Shown here: piece after piece, positions 54,844 to 63,945 of the stretch | Position numbering within the stretch: the stretch's first letter is position 1 | Layout: every line of letters begins with the position of its first letter | From: Blastocatellia bacterium | GTDB lineage: Bacteria; Acidobacteriota; Blastocatellia; Chloracidobacteriales; JADJPF01 | NCBI GenBank assembly: GCA_016713405.1 | Contig: JADJPF010000022.1 | Coordinates: forward strand, 186,001 to 250,000 | Direction of reading: 5' to 3' | Length of the DNA stretch: 64,000 nucleotides | Translations under genes and position numbers: made by a program | The notes under the pieces: generated by a model | Databases searched by the model: none | What the model was told of the DNA's origin: nothing | The model's input: the letters and a program-made list of their open reading frames with translations, nothing else

Positions 54844-56391
54844 TTATTTTGGTTTATCTCCATATAAAAAACGGTTTATTTTTGGTTCAGCCCAAAGTTG
54901 CCAGCCTAGTTTAGCAAGTTGAGCTAAACGTCCCCAATTTACTTTGCCGGAGCCAACCTCACGTAAATTTTCCCAAACTTGTTTACGTAAATGTGCGCTT
55001 TCTTTGCGGAAAAGAAAATCGCTAGCATAGGGCTTGGCTACTTCTAGGAAGTTAAAAGTTGGATTCATTTGGATACTAATGCCTTCTAAAGTCATTAATG
55101 CCCGAATAATAAATGTAAATGCTGCTGGGGTAGAGATAGGATATTTATAAATTATTTCTCCAATTTCATAAGTTAATTCCTTAAAGTTTACTTGGCTTAA
55201 ATCTAAGTCTATTTTACGTGCAAACATATCGCGGATTACTTTACGAAATTCAGGAATATTAACTTCTGGTTTAAGAAAATTTAAGGAAATTAAATCATCT
55301 ACTAACCCATCAAAATCTCTTTCTAAGATATGAAAGAAGGCTGAAACCATGTGTTGTTGAAGGGTAGAGGAAATATTTCCTACCATACCAAAATCAAAAA
55401 ATGCTAGTTTTCCATTAGGCATTACTAATAAATTGCCTGGGTGAGGGTCAGCATGAAAAAAACCGTCTTCTAGCAATTGCTTAAAATAAGTACGGTGCAT
55501 TAACTCATTAATCTTTTTAGCAGAAAAACCAGATTTTTCTAAGCTCTCTATATCAATAATTTTTGTACCAGAAATAAATTCCATTGTAATAACACGTGAA
55601 GTTGTATATTCCCAATAAATTTTTGGTACATGAATACCTGACCAATCAGCAAAATTTACTCTAAATCTATCTGCATTAGTCCCTTCTAGCTGATAGTCCA
55701 GTTCTTCATTAATAACACGCTCAAACTCATCTAGCATTCCTAACCAATCATTGCCCTTCATCATCCATGAGGTATGTTTTAGTAAAAATTTGATAATTCG
55801 GCGCAAAATCAGTAAATCAAATTTGATAATAATGCTTAGGTTTGGACGTTGGATTTTTACGGCTACTTCTTCGCCTGTTTTTAAGTAAGCTCGGTAAACT
55901 TGTCCTAAACTAGCTGCTGCAATAGGGTTAGAGCTAATTTCTTTAAATAATTCTTTAGGATGACTTGCTAATTCTTGCTCAATAATAGAAAAAGCTTCTA
56001 AGTTAGAAAAAGCAGGAACTCTATCCTGTAATTTAGATAATTCATCAATGTAGGCTACAGGTAGTAAGTCTGCTCTAGTGCTTAGAGCTTGACCAATTTT
56101 AATAAAAGTTGGCCCAAGACTTAAAAGTCTTTCCCCAAGTTTTTGTGCTTGAACTCGAAGTTTAGCTTCCCTGGATTTTTCTGAGCCTTTTAACCAGCCC
56201 TTAAAATCTAAATAAACATAAAAAAGAAAAGTAAATAATGTCCAAACAATTTTTATTGGCCGGCTAAATCTTTCTTTACGGCTTAAAGTTGAACTAGTAT
56301 AAACAATTAATTTATTAGTGGTAGGACTAGGTAGCAATTTTTGTGAGCTAACAGAATTGTTTTTAGAAGATTGTTTTATTAAATTTCCCAT
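54844..56391 (-). CDS. ABC1/UbiB-family atypical kinase (AarF)
   Basis: The 515-residue protein has the family KxGQ motif (FIKIGQALSTRADLLP), the Ala-rich loop AAASLGQVYRA, VAVKIQRP, ADPHPGNLLV and FDFGMVGNI. Unlike UbiB, it has no clear C-terminal membrane hairpin. By family it is an ATPase/kinase acting on isoprenoid-quinone or lipid metabolism. Position at the head of the HAD-mla gene string suggests a link with lipid or membrane homeostasis, though a promoter before mlaE is possible in the 84-bp gap. Confidence 0.93.
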   Translation of the reverse strand: MGNLIKQSSKNNSVSSQKLLPSPTTNKLIVYTSSTLSRKERFSRPIKIVWTLFTFLFYVYLDFKGWLKGSEKSREAKLRVQAQKLGERLLSLGPTFIKIGQALSTRADLLPVAYIDELSKLQDRVPAFSNLEAFSIIEQELASHPKELFKEISSNPIAAASLGQVYRAYLKTGEEVAVKIQRPNLSIIIKFDLLILRRIIKFLLKHTSWMMKGNDWLGMLDEFERVINEELDYQLEGTNADRFRVNFADWSGIHVPKIYWEYTTSRVITMEFISGTKIIDIESLEKSGFSAKKINELMHRTYFKQLLEDGFFHADPHPGNLLVMPNGKLAFFDFGMVGNISSTLQQHMVSAFFHILERDFDGLVDDLISLNFLKPEVNIPEFRKVIRDMFARKIDLDLSQVNFKELTYEIGEIIYKYPISTPAAFTFIIRALMTLEGISIQMNPTFNFLEVAKPYASDFLFRKESAHLRKQVWENLREVGSGKVNWGRLAQLAKLGWQLWAEPKINRFLYGDKPK

Positions 56392-56531
56392 GCAGCTTTC
56401 CTACACAGCTTTTACTAAGTTAAATAAATTTCCTTTAATTATGGGGGTCATTAAAAGCTAATAATAGCAAAATGTTAAGGATGAGTCTATTGGTAGGTAA
56501 AAATGTAGTTGCTAGGCTAAATCAACAAATT

Positions 56532-56561
56532 AAAACCACCCTAAAACTATTTAGAGTGGTT
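56532..56561 (-). terminator. Hairpin terminator of the lipoprotein gene
   Basis: AAACCAC-CCTAAA and TTTAG-AGTGGTTT pair nearly perfectly around a short loop, 17 bp beyond the stop of the minus-strand lipoprotein gene. On that strand TTTTAATTTG follows. Confidence 0.65.
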
Positions 56562-56578
56562 TGTCTTGGTTAAATAAC

Positions 56579-57256
56579 TTATTGAACTTTATCAAACTGA
56601 TCTATTGCATCAGTAAGAACTTTATAAATTTTTTCATTTCCACCTTTAACTAACAAAGAATAATTCTTAACTTGTAAATACTTACGATCGTCAACAGTTA
56701 ATTTTTGCATAAAGCCTATACCAATTTTTTGGTTTTGAGGGTCAATAAATTGGGCTATAAGTACCGCTACTTGAGGTTCCTTAAAAGTAAACTGTAAAAC
56801 ATCATTAGCCTTAAATGCACTGGCACCACCAATTAAATCTTTAGGAGGATTTAAGTTTAGTCCCCGAATATCGGTTAAAAAATTATAATATCTAATTAAT
56901 GCTCTAGAATTATCAGTTCTATCTGCTAGCAGTTGGCCTTTTCTTCTTTCCTCATCTGTAAGCTCTCCTGGTGCTGGAAGACGTTTACGTAGTTCTGACT
57001 CAGGGATAGAAACTTTTACAGGTTCATCGCTATCTTTAATTTTCTCATTATTTTGTGGTGTTGGTGTGGTTGTTGCTGTACTAGTGGGAGCAGGCGAAGC
57101 ATTTGGAATAGGACTAGTAGTAGGAGTTGATACTGTAGTTGGATTATTATTTTGAGGTGTACTACTAGAATTACTAACTGTAGTTGGCTGATCGCAAGCT
57201 AAAGAGGTTAATAAGATTAAAATAAAGACAATTTTAGAAAGTCGAGAAAAAAACAT
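56579..57256 (-). CDS. Putative lipoprotein with Pro/Thr-rich linker
   Basis: The 225-residue protein has a lipoprotein signal (ILLTSLACDQP; Cys 21). A 50-residue Thr/Pro/Ser/Asn linker follows, then a 140-residue domain (VSIPESELRKRLPAPGELTD, FLTDIRGLNL, AVLIAQFIDPQNQKIG) I do not recognise. It is probably anchored in the periplasm or outer membrane. It is a single gene with its own terminator, next to rnpB. Confidence 0.7.
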   Translation of the reverse strand: MFFSRLSKIVFILILLTSLACDQPTTVSNSSSTPQNNNPTTVSTPTTSPIPNASPAPTSTATTTPTPQNNEKIKDSDEPVKVSIPESELRKRLPAPGELTDEERRKGQLLADRTDNSRALIRYYNFLTDIRGLNLNPPKDLIGGASAFKANDVLQFTFKEPQVAVLIAQFIDPQNQKIGIGFMQKLTVDDRKYLQVKNYSLLVKGGNEKIYKVLTDAIDQFDKVQ

Positions 57257-57374
57257 AACTTTCTCCTAAGAAATTAAAATAAAGCAAATTGAAAGTTAGC
57301 ACAAAGAGTAAAGTTTGGTAAAGATTAGCTGTGCAAGTGGGTAGTGACGGGAAGTTAAATTTTAATCTCTATGT

Positions 57375-57380
57375 TATAAT
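57375..57380 (+). promoter_or_regulatory. -10 box of the RNase P RNA gene
   Basis: A perfect TATAAT lies 9-14 bp before the first paired base of the RNase P RNA. No good -35 is seen at the standard distance. Confidence 0.65.
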
Positions 57381-57388
57381 TTTTTTGT

Positions 57389-57839
57389 GTTAGAGCAAAT
57401 CAAGCGATCGCTGTTCTCTTTAAGTCTAAATTAGTTACTAATTTGGATTTAAGGGAAGAGAGGAAAGTCCGAACACTACAGGGCAATGGACTGGTTAACT
57501 GCCAGGCGGGATAACCCGACGACAAGTGCAACAGAGAATAGACCAGCCGATGGCTAGCTTGCTAGTACAGGTGATGGGTGAAACGGTGGGGAAGCAATTC
57601 TTAATGTAATAGCCCACCAGCGGTTGTGGTGACACAGCCGGCTAGGTAAACTCTCCGTGGTGCAAGACCAAATAGGGAGGCGTATGTAGAGTGGCCCGCT
57701 TGAGTTTATTACTGCTTTGGCGGTAATAATACGCTCTCCGGGTAGGTTGCTTGAGCTAGTTGGTGACAGCTAGCCTAGATGAATGATCGCTATCTTAGCG
57801 TAAGTTAAGAAACAGAATTCGGCTTATAGATTTGCTTTA
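57389..57839 (+). ncRNA. rnpB: RNase P RNA, bacterial type A-like
   Basis: Diagnostic conserved pieces are in order: GAGGAAAGTCCGAACAC at 57460, ACAGAGAATAGACCAGCC near 57531, GGTGAAACGGTG, AGACCAAATAGGGAGGC, and ACAGAATTCGGCTTATAG at 57812. The ends pair as TTAGAGCAAATC with GATTTGCTTTAA, fixing the limits to a few bases. It is the catalytic RNA that trims the 5' ends of tRNA precursors. The length, about 450 nt, is somewhat larger than in E. coli. Confidence 0.96.
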
Positions 57840-57885
57840 ACACACCCTCATTTATTTTAATAAAACATTCAAAATAGGTACTTTT

Positions 57886-58716
57886 ATGTCAGAAAGCAAA
57901 AAACAAAAAAATACACCAAGTAAAGAAACCTCTCCAACTACTAATCCTACTAATGCTAGTACTAATCCAATAATGTTTGCAATGATAGGTATATTACTAG
58001 GTTTAGTTGTAGGTTATGTTTTTACAGATACAGTTAATAAATCGGCTCCAGCGACTACTAAAGCAAGTAAAGCCGGGCCTCTAAAAGGCAATGAAGATAT
58101 GCCTGCTAATCATCCAAGTATTGATGAAGTAGAAGGACAAATTAAACAGGCTTTAGAATTTGGTGAAAAAAACCAAGACTATGACTCACAACTTAAAGTA
58201 GGTAGCTATCTTTACTCTCAAGGGCGTATGCTTGAAGATGCAAAACGTTTTTTGCTTAAAGCTAATGAATTAAAACCTAATGAATTTGACCCTTTAGCCC
58301 AATTAGGCAACTTACATTTTGATATGGGACGAGAAAAAAACGATCCTAATCTAATGAAAGAAGCTATTAGTTGGTATGAAAAAGCAGGTAAAATTAAGCC
58401 AGATGACCTAAATGTTATTACTGATACTGGCATTTCTTATATGTTTCTTAATCCTCCAGATATTAAAAAAGCAATGGAATATTTAGATAAAACTTTGTCT
58501 AAAGATCCTAAACATTTGCAAGCTCTTTATCATAAAACAAAAGCTTATATTGACTTAAAAGACTTAAAGTTAGCTGAAGAGACATTTGCAAAATTTAAGG
58601 AATTTGCTAGTGCTGATCCTAATGAAATGGTAAAAGAAGCATTAAAAGGTTTGGAACAAGACTTAAATAAAGCTAAAGGTGGTGGTGGTAGTTCTGTTCC
58701 AATTCCAACGCACTAA
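57886..58716 (+). CDS. Membrane-anchored TPR protein
   Basis: The 276-residue protein has a polar N-terminus, one membrane segment (MFAMIGILLGLVVGYVFT, about 29-47), and a soluble domain of about five TPR-like units (LKVGSYLYSQGRMLEDAKRF, WYEKAGKIKPDD, AMEYLDKTLSKDPKHLQALY). The end is Gly/Ser-rich. It should expose a TPR scaffold in the periplasm. It is followed 47 bp on by the propeller-kinase gene, so the two could work together; this is inferred from position only. Confidence 0.85.
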   Translation: MSESKKQKNTPSKETSPTTNPTNASTNPIMFAMIGILLGLVVGYVFTDTVNKSAPATTKASKAGPLKGNEDMPANHPSIDEVEGQIKQALEFGEKNQDYDSQLKVGSYLYSQGRMLEDAKRFLLKANELKPNEFDPLAQLGNLHFDMGREKNDPNLMKEAISWYEKAGKIKPDDLNVITDTGISYMFLNPPDIKKAMEYLDKTLSKDPKHLQALYHKTKAYIDLKDLKLAEETFAKFKEFASADPNEMVKEALKGLEQDLNKAKGGGGSSVPIPTH

Positions 58717-58763
58717 ATTTATTGATTAGATAAAATTTACTGTTATTTGATTACGTGGTTTTT

Positions 58764-61700
58764 ATGAAAGACACGCTATTAATCATCAAATTAGTCTTTT
58801 TAACAATTTGTTTTTTAGTTTTTTTTGGTGAAAAGCTTGTTTTGGCACAACAACTACCATATCGCACTTATACTACTAGCGATGGGTTAGCAGAAAATAC
58901 TATCTTAAAAATTATTCAAGATAAAACGGGCCGTCTTTGGTTTGGTACTAAAGGCGGTTTTAGTATTTATGACGGGGTACACTTTACTAATTATACTAAA
59001 GAAGATGGTTTAGCTGGAATGCGAGTCTATGATATTTATCAAGAATCAGAAAATATCTTTTGGCTAGCAATGGAAGAAGGCATTAGTAAAGTAGAATTTA
59101 AAGAATCAAAAGCCACAATTAAATCTTTTAATGACAAACAAGGGGCTAGTTCAAAAAGCTTTTTTGCTGTATTGCCTGATAATGATAATTATTTATTTGC
59201 TGGAGAAGACGGTTTATTTCTCTATGATGGCAAGACTTTTGAAAATATAACCAACAAATATCAATTACCAAAACAGTTTCGCTGTGCAATTAAAGATAAA
59301 GAAGGGAATTTTTGGTTCGGTGGAAATAATTTAGTTAAGCTAAATCTAACTAATAAAACTACTACTATTTATAAAGAAAAAGATGGTTTATCAGCAAGTC
59401 GAATACGGGGTATTTTCCAAGATAAATTTGGGGATATTTGGATTGCCTCTACTGAAAATGGTATTGCTCGCTTTTTAGGTGACACACAACAAAGTAAATT
59501 TCAATACTTTAATACTGAAAATGGCTTACCTTCAAATACTTGTTTTAGTATAACTCAAGATCACTTAGGTAATTACCTAGTGGCTACTAATCAAGGTGCT
59601 GTAAAATTTTCCGCTATTAGAAATACTCTATCAAATGAGCTAAGCTATATTGAAAATCTTTCTTATTACAAAGTTGATAATGGACTACCAAATAACATTA
59701 TTTTGCCAATTTTTGTTGATGAAGAATCTACTATTTGGTTTGGTTCTCATAACGGATTAAGTAAATTAACTAGTGAAAAATTTATTAATTACACTGATAA
59801 GGATGGTTTAATTGCAAATAAGGTTAACTGCACTCTACAAGACAAGGATGGAGATATTTGGATTGCTACAGAATTAGGCGTTAATATACTTTCCAAGGGA
59901 AAATTAACTAATCTATCAGATTTTCAACCTAACTTGCCAAAAGAAAGAGCCAATGTTTTAGTAGAAGATAAAACAGGGTTAATTTGGATTTCTCATTATT
60001 CAAATATTGCTGCCTACCGCAAAAAAAAACAATCTGACAAAATATCTATAGAATTAGTAAAGATTTTAGACAAAAACATTGGCCTAAGCGAAGATGCTGC
60101 TTATTGTTTACTAACTGATGACTTAGACCAGTTATGGATTGGAACTAATGAGGGTCTAGTAATTTATAATGATAAAACTATAAAAAAATATACTAAAACA
60201 GATGGCCTTTCAAGTAATACAATATATAACTTAAATAAAACATCTGATAATCAAATTTGGGCAGGTACTTCTGACGGTGCTACTTTAATTAGTCTTTTAC
60301 CTGATGGTAGTTTAGCTTTTAAGTCTTTTCAAGAATCTTCAGGTCTAAAAGCTAAAGCTGTTGGCTATATTATAAAAGACAAGAAAAATACTACTTGGAT
60401 CTCAACAGAAGGAAATGGACTTTATAAATGGGATGGAGAAAAATTTAGCTCTCTTAGCGTTGCTAACGGGCTTTCTAATAATGTTATTCATTGGATATAT
60501 GAAGACAGCAATGGGGCCATTTGGGTTGCTACTAATAATGGTATAGATAAATTTACTAATGGAAAGATCCAGCATTATAACTACAAAGATGGTTTTTCAC
60601 AAAAGGCTAGTGCTACACAACATATAATGGTAGATAAAGATGGAAATTTCTGGCTTTCTACCACGCATGGATTGACTAGGTATAATCCAAAACTTGAGCA
60701 AATTTTTTCAACTGCTCCAAAACTAGAAATCACTAATATTAAAGTAAGCCAAAAGGTTATTGACTATCAAGATTACCAAAGTTTAATTACTGGCCAAACA
60801 ATATCTTTTGGACATAATAAAAACAATATAGAAATAGATTTTGTGGCACTTTCTTTTATTGATGAAGAAAGAAATAGTTATAAATACCAGTTAAAATCTA
60901 TTAATTCACTAGAAGAATCTGTTTGGTTATCAACAAATGTTGGTAATGCTAAATACTCAAGTTTAGCGTCAGGAGATTATTTATTTAGTGTAAAAGCTAT
61001 TAATCCAAGTGGAATTGAAAGCCAAGTTAAAACAATAGCTTTTCGTGTAGAAAAACCTTTTTGGTTACAAAATTGGTTTTTGCTAACAAGTTCTTTTTTA
61101 TTAACTCTAAGTGTTTATGGCACTTATAGATTAAGAGTTAGAGTTATTGAAGCTAAAAATCAACGCTTAGAAACAATTGTTAGAGAGCGAACTAATGAAA
61201 TATTAGAGCAAAAAAACCAGCTAGAACAAAAAAATCAAGAGCTAAAAGGTAAAAATGAAGAATTAATTTTGTCTCAACAAAGGGCTGATCGTATTTTTTC
61301 TGCTTTGGCTGAAACCTTACCCGGAACAATACTTGATGGTAAGTATCAGCTAGGTGAAAAAATTGGCGCGGGTGGATTTGGTGCAGTTTATCGAGGCACT
61401 CATTTAATAATGAAGCGAGCAATTGCAATAAAAGTGTTTCGACCAATTGCAGGAAATGATTCTGTAGAGGCTCTGGAACGCTTTCAACTTGAAGCTATAT
61501 CAGCTAGTAAAATTAGTCATGCAAATGCAATTGCTGTTTTAGATTCAGGTGTTTCAAGTGAAGGAATTGCTTATCAAGTAATGGAACTTCTTAAAGGACA
61601 TTCCTTAAAAGAAGAATTAAAAAGGAAAAAAGCTCTTTCGCTTGGACGTGCTTTAGAAATTCTAATACCTGTTTGTGACGTACTATCAAAAGCTCATAAC

Positions 61701-62405
61701 CTAGGAATTATTCATAGAGATATTAAGCCAGATAATATTTTTTTACATCAAACACCTGAAGGAGAAATAATTAAGTTATTAGATTTTGGCATTGCTAAGT
61801 TAATGGGGCCTAGTGAAGGATTAGATGTTAAAGCTTTAACAGCAACAGGAAGAATTATTGGAACACCTGCTTATATGGCACCAGAACGGTTTGAAGGTAA
61901 AGCAGATATACATTCAGATGTTTATAGTTTAGGAGTCGTTTTGTATGAAATGTTGACAGGTGAAGTCCCATTTCAAGAACATTTGGACAATATCTATGTT
62001 TGGTTAGGGGTTATTTTATCCAAAGAACCAGAAAAACTTTCTGTTCTAAACCCAGTTATTTTGCAAGAAGTTGAAAATGTGGTTATGCAAACTATTAGCA
62101 AAGACAGAAATAAACGCCCAACAGCCAAAGAGTTAGCAGAAAACCTATTAGTAGCAGTAAATATTGATCCTGTGTTTGCTACTAACCTAGGTCAACTTAG
62201 CGAGCAACTCCACAAAGTAAAAGAGATTTGGCAAGCACCAAAAATTACAAAATTAAGTAATTTAGAGGCAGAAACGCTTATTACAAACATTAATATGGAA
62301 GCAGAAACAATAGTTAACACCCAAACAGCAACATTAATTTCTGGAATTGATGATAAAAAAACAGCTATTTTTGTAAATACAACAAAAGATAAGCAAAGTA
62401 ATTAA
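58764..62405 (+). CDS. Beta-propeller (Reg_prop/Y_Y_Y) membrane sensor fused to a Ser/Thr protein kinase
   Basis: ATG 58764 is preferred over GTG 58755. The protein has about 1213 residues. A signal peptide (about 1-28) is followed by many Reg_prop blades (YTTSDGLAENTILKIIQDK, GRLWFGTKGG, GDIWIASTENGIARF) spanning about 600 residues, and a Y_Y_Y-like Ig domain (IEIDFVALSF..YKYQLKSI). A membrane helix (about 770-790) and a coiled coil (EQKNQLEQKNQELKGKNEEL) lead to a Pkn-type kinase with GAGGFGAVYRG, IAIKVF, HRDIKPDNIFL and DFGIAK. Such propellers normally feed histidine kinases; here the output is a Ser/Thr kinase. Confidence 0.93.
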   Translation: MKDTLLIIKLVFLTICFLVFFGEKLVLAQQLPYRTYTTSDGLAENTILKIIQDKTGRLWFGTKGGFSIYDGVHFTNYTKEDGLAGMRVYDIYQESENIFWLAMEEGISKVEFKESKATIKSFNDKQGASSKSFFAVLPDNDNYLFAGEDGLFLYDGKTFENITNKYQLPKQFRCAIKDKEGNFWFGGNNLVKLNLTNKTTTIYKEKDGLSASRIRGIFQDKFGDIWIASTENGIARFLGDTQQSKFQYFNTENGLPSNTCFSITQDHLGNYLVATNQGAVKFSAIRNTLSNELSYIENLSYYKVDNGLPNNIILPIFVDEESTIWFGSHNGLSKLTSEKFINYTDKDGLIANKVNCTLQDKDGDIWIATELGVNILSKGKLTNLSDFQPNLPKERANVLVEDKTGLIWISHYSNIAAYRKKKQSDKISIELVKILDKNIGLSEDAAYCLLTDDLDQLWIGTNEGLVIYNDKTIKKYTKTDGLSSNTIYNLNKTSDNQIWAGTSDGATLISLLPDGSLAFKSFQESSGLKAKAVGYIIKDKKNTTWISTEGNGLYKWDGEKFSSLSVANGLSNNVIHWIYEDSNGAIWVATNNGIDKFTNGKIQHYNYKDGFSQKASATQHIMVDKDGNFWLSTTHGLTRYNPKLEQIFSTAPKLEITNIKVSQKVIDYQDYQSLITGQTISFGHNKNNIEIDFVALSFIDEERNSYKYQLKSINSLEESVWLSTNVGNAKYSSLASGDYLFSVKAINPSGIESQVKTIAFRVEKPFWLQNWFLLTSSFLLTLSVYGTYRLRVRVIEAKNQRLETIVRERTNEILEQKNQLEQKNQELKGKNEELILSQQRADRIFSALAETLPGTILDGKYQLGEKIGAGGFGAVYRGTHLIMKRAIAIKVFRPIAGNDSVEALERFQLEAISASKISHANAIAVLDSGVSSEGIAYQVMELLKGHSLKEELKRKKALSLGRALEILIPVCDVLSKAHNLGIIHRDIKPDNIFLHQTPEGEIIKLLDFGIAKLMGPSEGLDVKALTATGRIIGTPAYMAPERFEGKADIHSDVYSLGVVLYEMLTGEVPFQEHLDNIYVWLGVILSKEPEKLSVLNPVILQEVENVVMQTISKDRNKRPTAKELAENLLVAVNIDPVFATNLGQLSEQLHKVKEIWQAPKITKLSNLEAETLITNINMEAETIVNTQTATLISGIDDKKTAIFVNTTKDKQSN

Positions 62406-62406
62406 T

Positions 62407-62513
62407 TACACTGTAAACAAAGTTTTCTGAGGTTTTATCTCTTAAAGGCCCAACGGGGCGGCATAGTAGCGTAGGGTTTCAACCCTACGTATGATTGTAT
62501 TAACTACACTGTA
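62407..62513. repeat. Dispersed palindromic element, copy 2
   Basis: The element is bounded by TACACTGTA at both ends. It contains the hairpins CGTAGGGTT-TC-AACCCTACG (9-bp arms) and GCCC-AAC-GGGGC. It aligns along its length with the reverse complement of 39650-39753. It fills exactly the gap between the convergent kinase (stop ends 62405) and CarH-like gene (last base 62514). Confidence 0.82.
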
Positions 62514-63452
62514 TTAAATTTTGTGTTTATTAGGGCTACGCAAACTATTTAGAAGTTGACGAAAAGATTTTAAGTTTGTAACCACAGTTGCATTTATAGA
62601 CTTAATAGTTGCTAAATAACCCTCTGTTGCTTGGCCTCCTATGATTAACTGAACTTGTGAGCCTAACAAACTACGAAGCTTTTTTAAGTCTAAATGTAAG
62701 TAAGGATCGTCAACAGGGTAAATAATGCTTAAAGCTACTAGCTTAATTTTGTGTAACTGTGCAGCTTTAGTAATTTCTTCTACTGGAAGATTTGCACCTA
62801 AATAAATTACTTTCCAGCCCTCATAAGCGGCTGTAGCAGCGGCTAGCAATGCTCCTAGCTCATGCCATTGTCTAGGAGGTGTTGCAATAATTATTTTTGG
62901 TGCAATGTTAGTAGGTTGTAAGTCAGTTTTTATCCTTCCCAACAAATTACGAATAACAGCCGAGGCTAAATGTTCTTCAACAATTCTTAATTTCCCTTCT
63001 TGCCAAAGGATTCCTATTTTATAAAGCAGCGGGACAATTAAATCATCAATCAAAATACTAGGATTTAGTTCTACTTGAGCTTTTGTTAATATTTCGTCTA
63101 ATTTTTGTGTATCTATTTCAGCTATTGCTGCTAAACAATTCTCAATATATTGTTCTATGCTTTGATTGCTAGTACTAATGCCTAGATCTAGCGATTTCTC
63201 TGGTGTAGCTATCATCTTAGAAATTTGATCATTAGATAAATGAGCAATCTGCCCAATACTAAAACCCTTTTCTATAGCTTCTCGTAACAAAGATAGTCGC
63301 TCTACTTCTTTATCAGTATAAAATCGCCTATTAGTAGTATTACGACTAGGAGAAACTGCACTATAACGTTTTTCCCAAACACGAATGACATGTTGAGTTA
63401 ATCCTGTGCGTTGAGAAACTACTTTTATTGGTAACATTTCTTGGTTAGACAT
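62514..63452 (-). CDS. CarH/LitR-type MerR regulator with B12-binding photoreceptor domain
   Basis: The 312-residue protein has a MerR HTH (1-75; LPIKVVSQRTGLTQHVIRVW, NRRFYTDKEV), then a four-helix and a cobalamin-binding domain. W150 and E160-H161 fit the CarH light-sensing W-x9-EH motif, and the B12 lower ligand motif HELGALL (His197) is present. By family it binds DNA in the dark as an adenosylcobalamin tetramer and is released by light, controlling carotenoid and photoprotection genes. It faces away from a strong promoter with tandem operators (63643-63699), which it probably controls. Confidence 0.93.
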   Translation of the reverse strand: MSNQEMLPIKVVSQRTGLTQHVIRVWEKRYSAVSPSRNTTNRRFYTDKEVERLSLLREAIEKGFSIGQIAHLSNDQISKMIATPEKSLDLGISTSNQSIEQYIENCLAAIAEIDTQKLDEILTKAQVELNPSILIDDLIVPLLYKIGILWQEGKLRIVEEHLASAVIRNLLGRIKTDLQPTNIAPKIIIATPPRQWHELGALLAAATAAYEGWKVIYLGANLPVEEITKAAQLHKIKLVALSIIYPVDDPYLHLDLKKLRSLLGSQVQLIIGGQATEGYLATIKSINATVVTNLKSFRQLLNSLRSPNKHKI

Positions 63453-63642
63453 TAAAAAACCTGCTTGTTAAAAATTTGTCTATTTTTCTATCTTAATCAA
63501 AATATCCTTTGTCAATCAACATTTATTTGTCAAATTTTAGTAAAGTTTAACTATTTTCAATAACTACCAACATTACTAACACTTAACAATAATTTTTTCT
63601 TAATTAATTTTCATAACAAGATTAAACAATATTTTAATTGAA

Positions 63643-63664
63643 TTTTTGTCTAATTTTTGTCTAA
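63643..63664. promoter_or_regulatory. Tandem TTTTTGTCTAA operator repeats
   Basis: TTTTTGTCTAA occurs twice head to tail (63643-63653, 63654-63664), exactly 11 bp apart, six bases before the -35 box of the rightward promoter. A further TTTGTCTA is at 63475 near the carH-like start. Spacing of one helical turn fits a tetrameric MerR/CarH-type regulator. Confidence 0.65.
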
Positions 63665-63670
63665 AAATTG

Positions 63671-63699
63671 TTGACAATATATTGAACTTGATTTATTCT
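63671..63699 (+). promoter_or_regulatory. Sigma-70-type promoter divergent from the CarH-like gene
   Basis: TTGACA (63671-63676), a 17-bp spacer and TATTCT (63694-63699) make a near-consensus promoter pointing right, adjacent to the tandem operators. Confidence 0.75.
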
Positions 63700-63764
63700 T
63701 TGCAACATAAGAGTTAGCTTGTAAATTTAAGAGGGTGTTAGAAAGATTTTTGAAAAATTTCGGG

Positions 63765-63919
63765 GGTACTACTAATCTAATTAGCTATATTGTTTAGATT
63801 AAGTAGTCAATGAGTTACCAGTTAATGAGCAGAGCCAAACCTATGGTTAAATGGAGGGTCTAGCTGTAGTCGCCAATTTTCATAATAGGACAATTGGTTC
63901 TTTGGCCTGCTCAACTGGT
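63765..63919 (+). promoter_or_regulatory. Structured 5' leader of unknown class
   Basis: Two strong structures lie in the roughly 235-nt leader before the last gene. CTACT-AATCTAA (63769-63780) pairs with TTAGATT-A-AGTAG (63794-63806). ACCAGTT-GAGCAG-GCCAAA (63817-63839, with AAT and A bulges) pairs with 63901-63919, a 19-bp interrupted stem enclosing about 60 nt that includes CCAATT/AATTGG. It could be a riboswitch or another regulatory RNA; I see no cobalamin-riboswitch B12 box. Confidence 0.5.
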
Positions 63920-63945
63920 GTTTCTTTACAAAATTAGGTGACAAA

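Noticed and set aside
63765..63919. Cobalamin riboswitch upstream of the last gene
   Set aside because: The neighbour binds B12, which made it tempting, but the conserved B12 box (GCCACTG-type) and core helices are not present.
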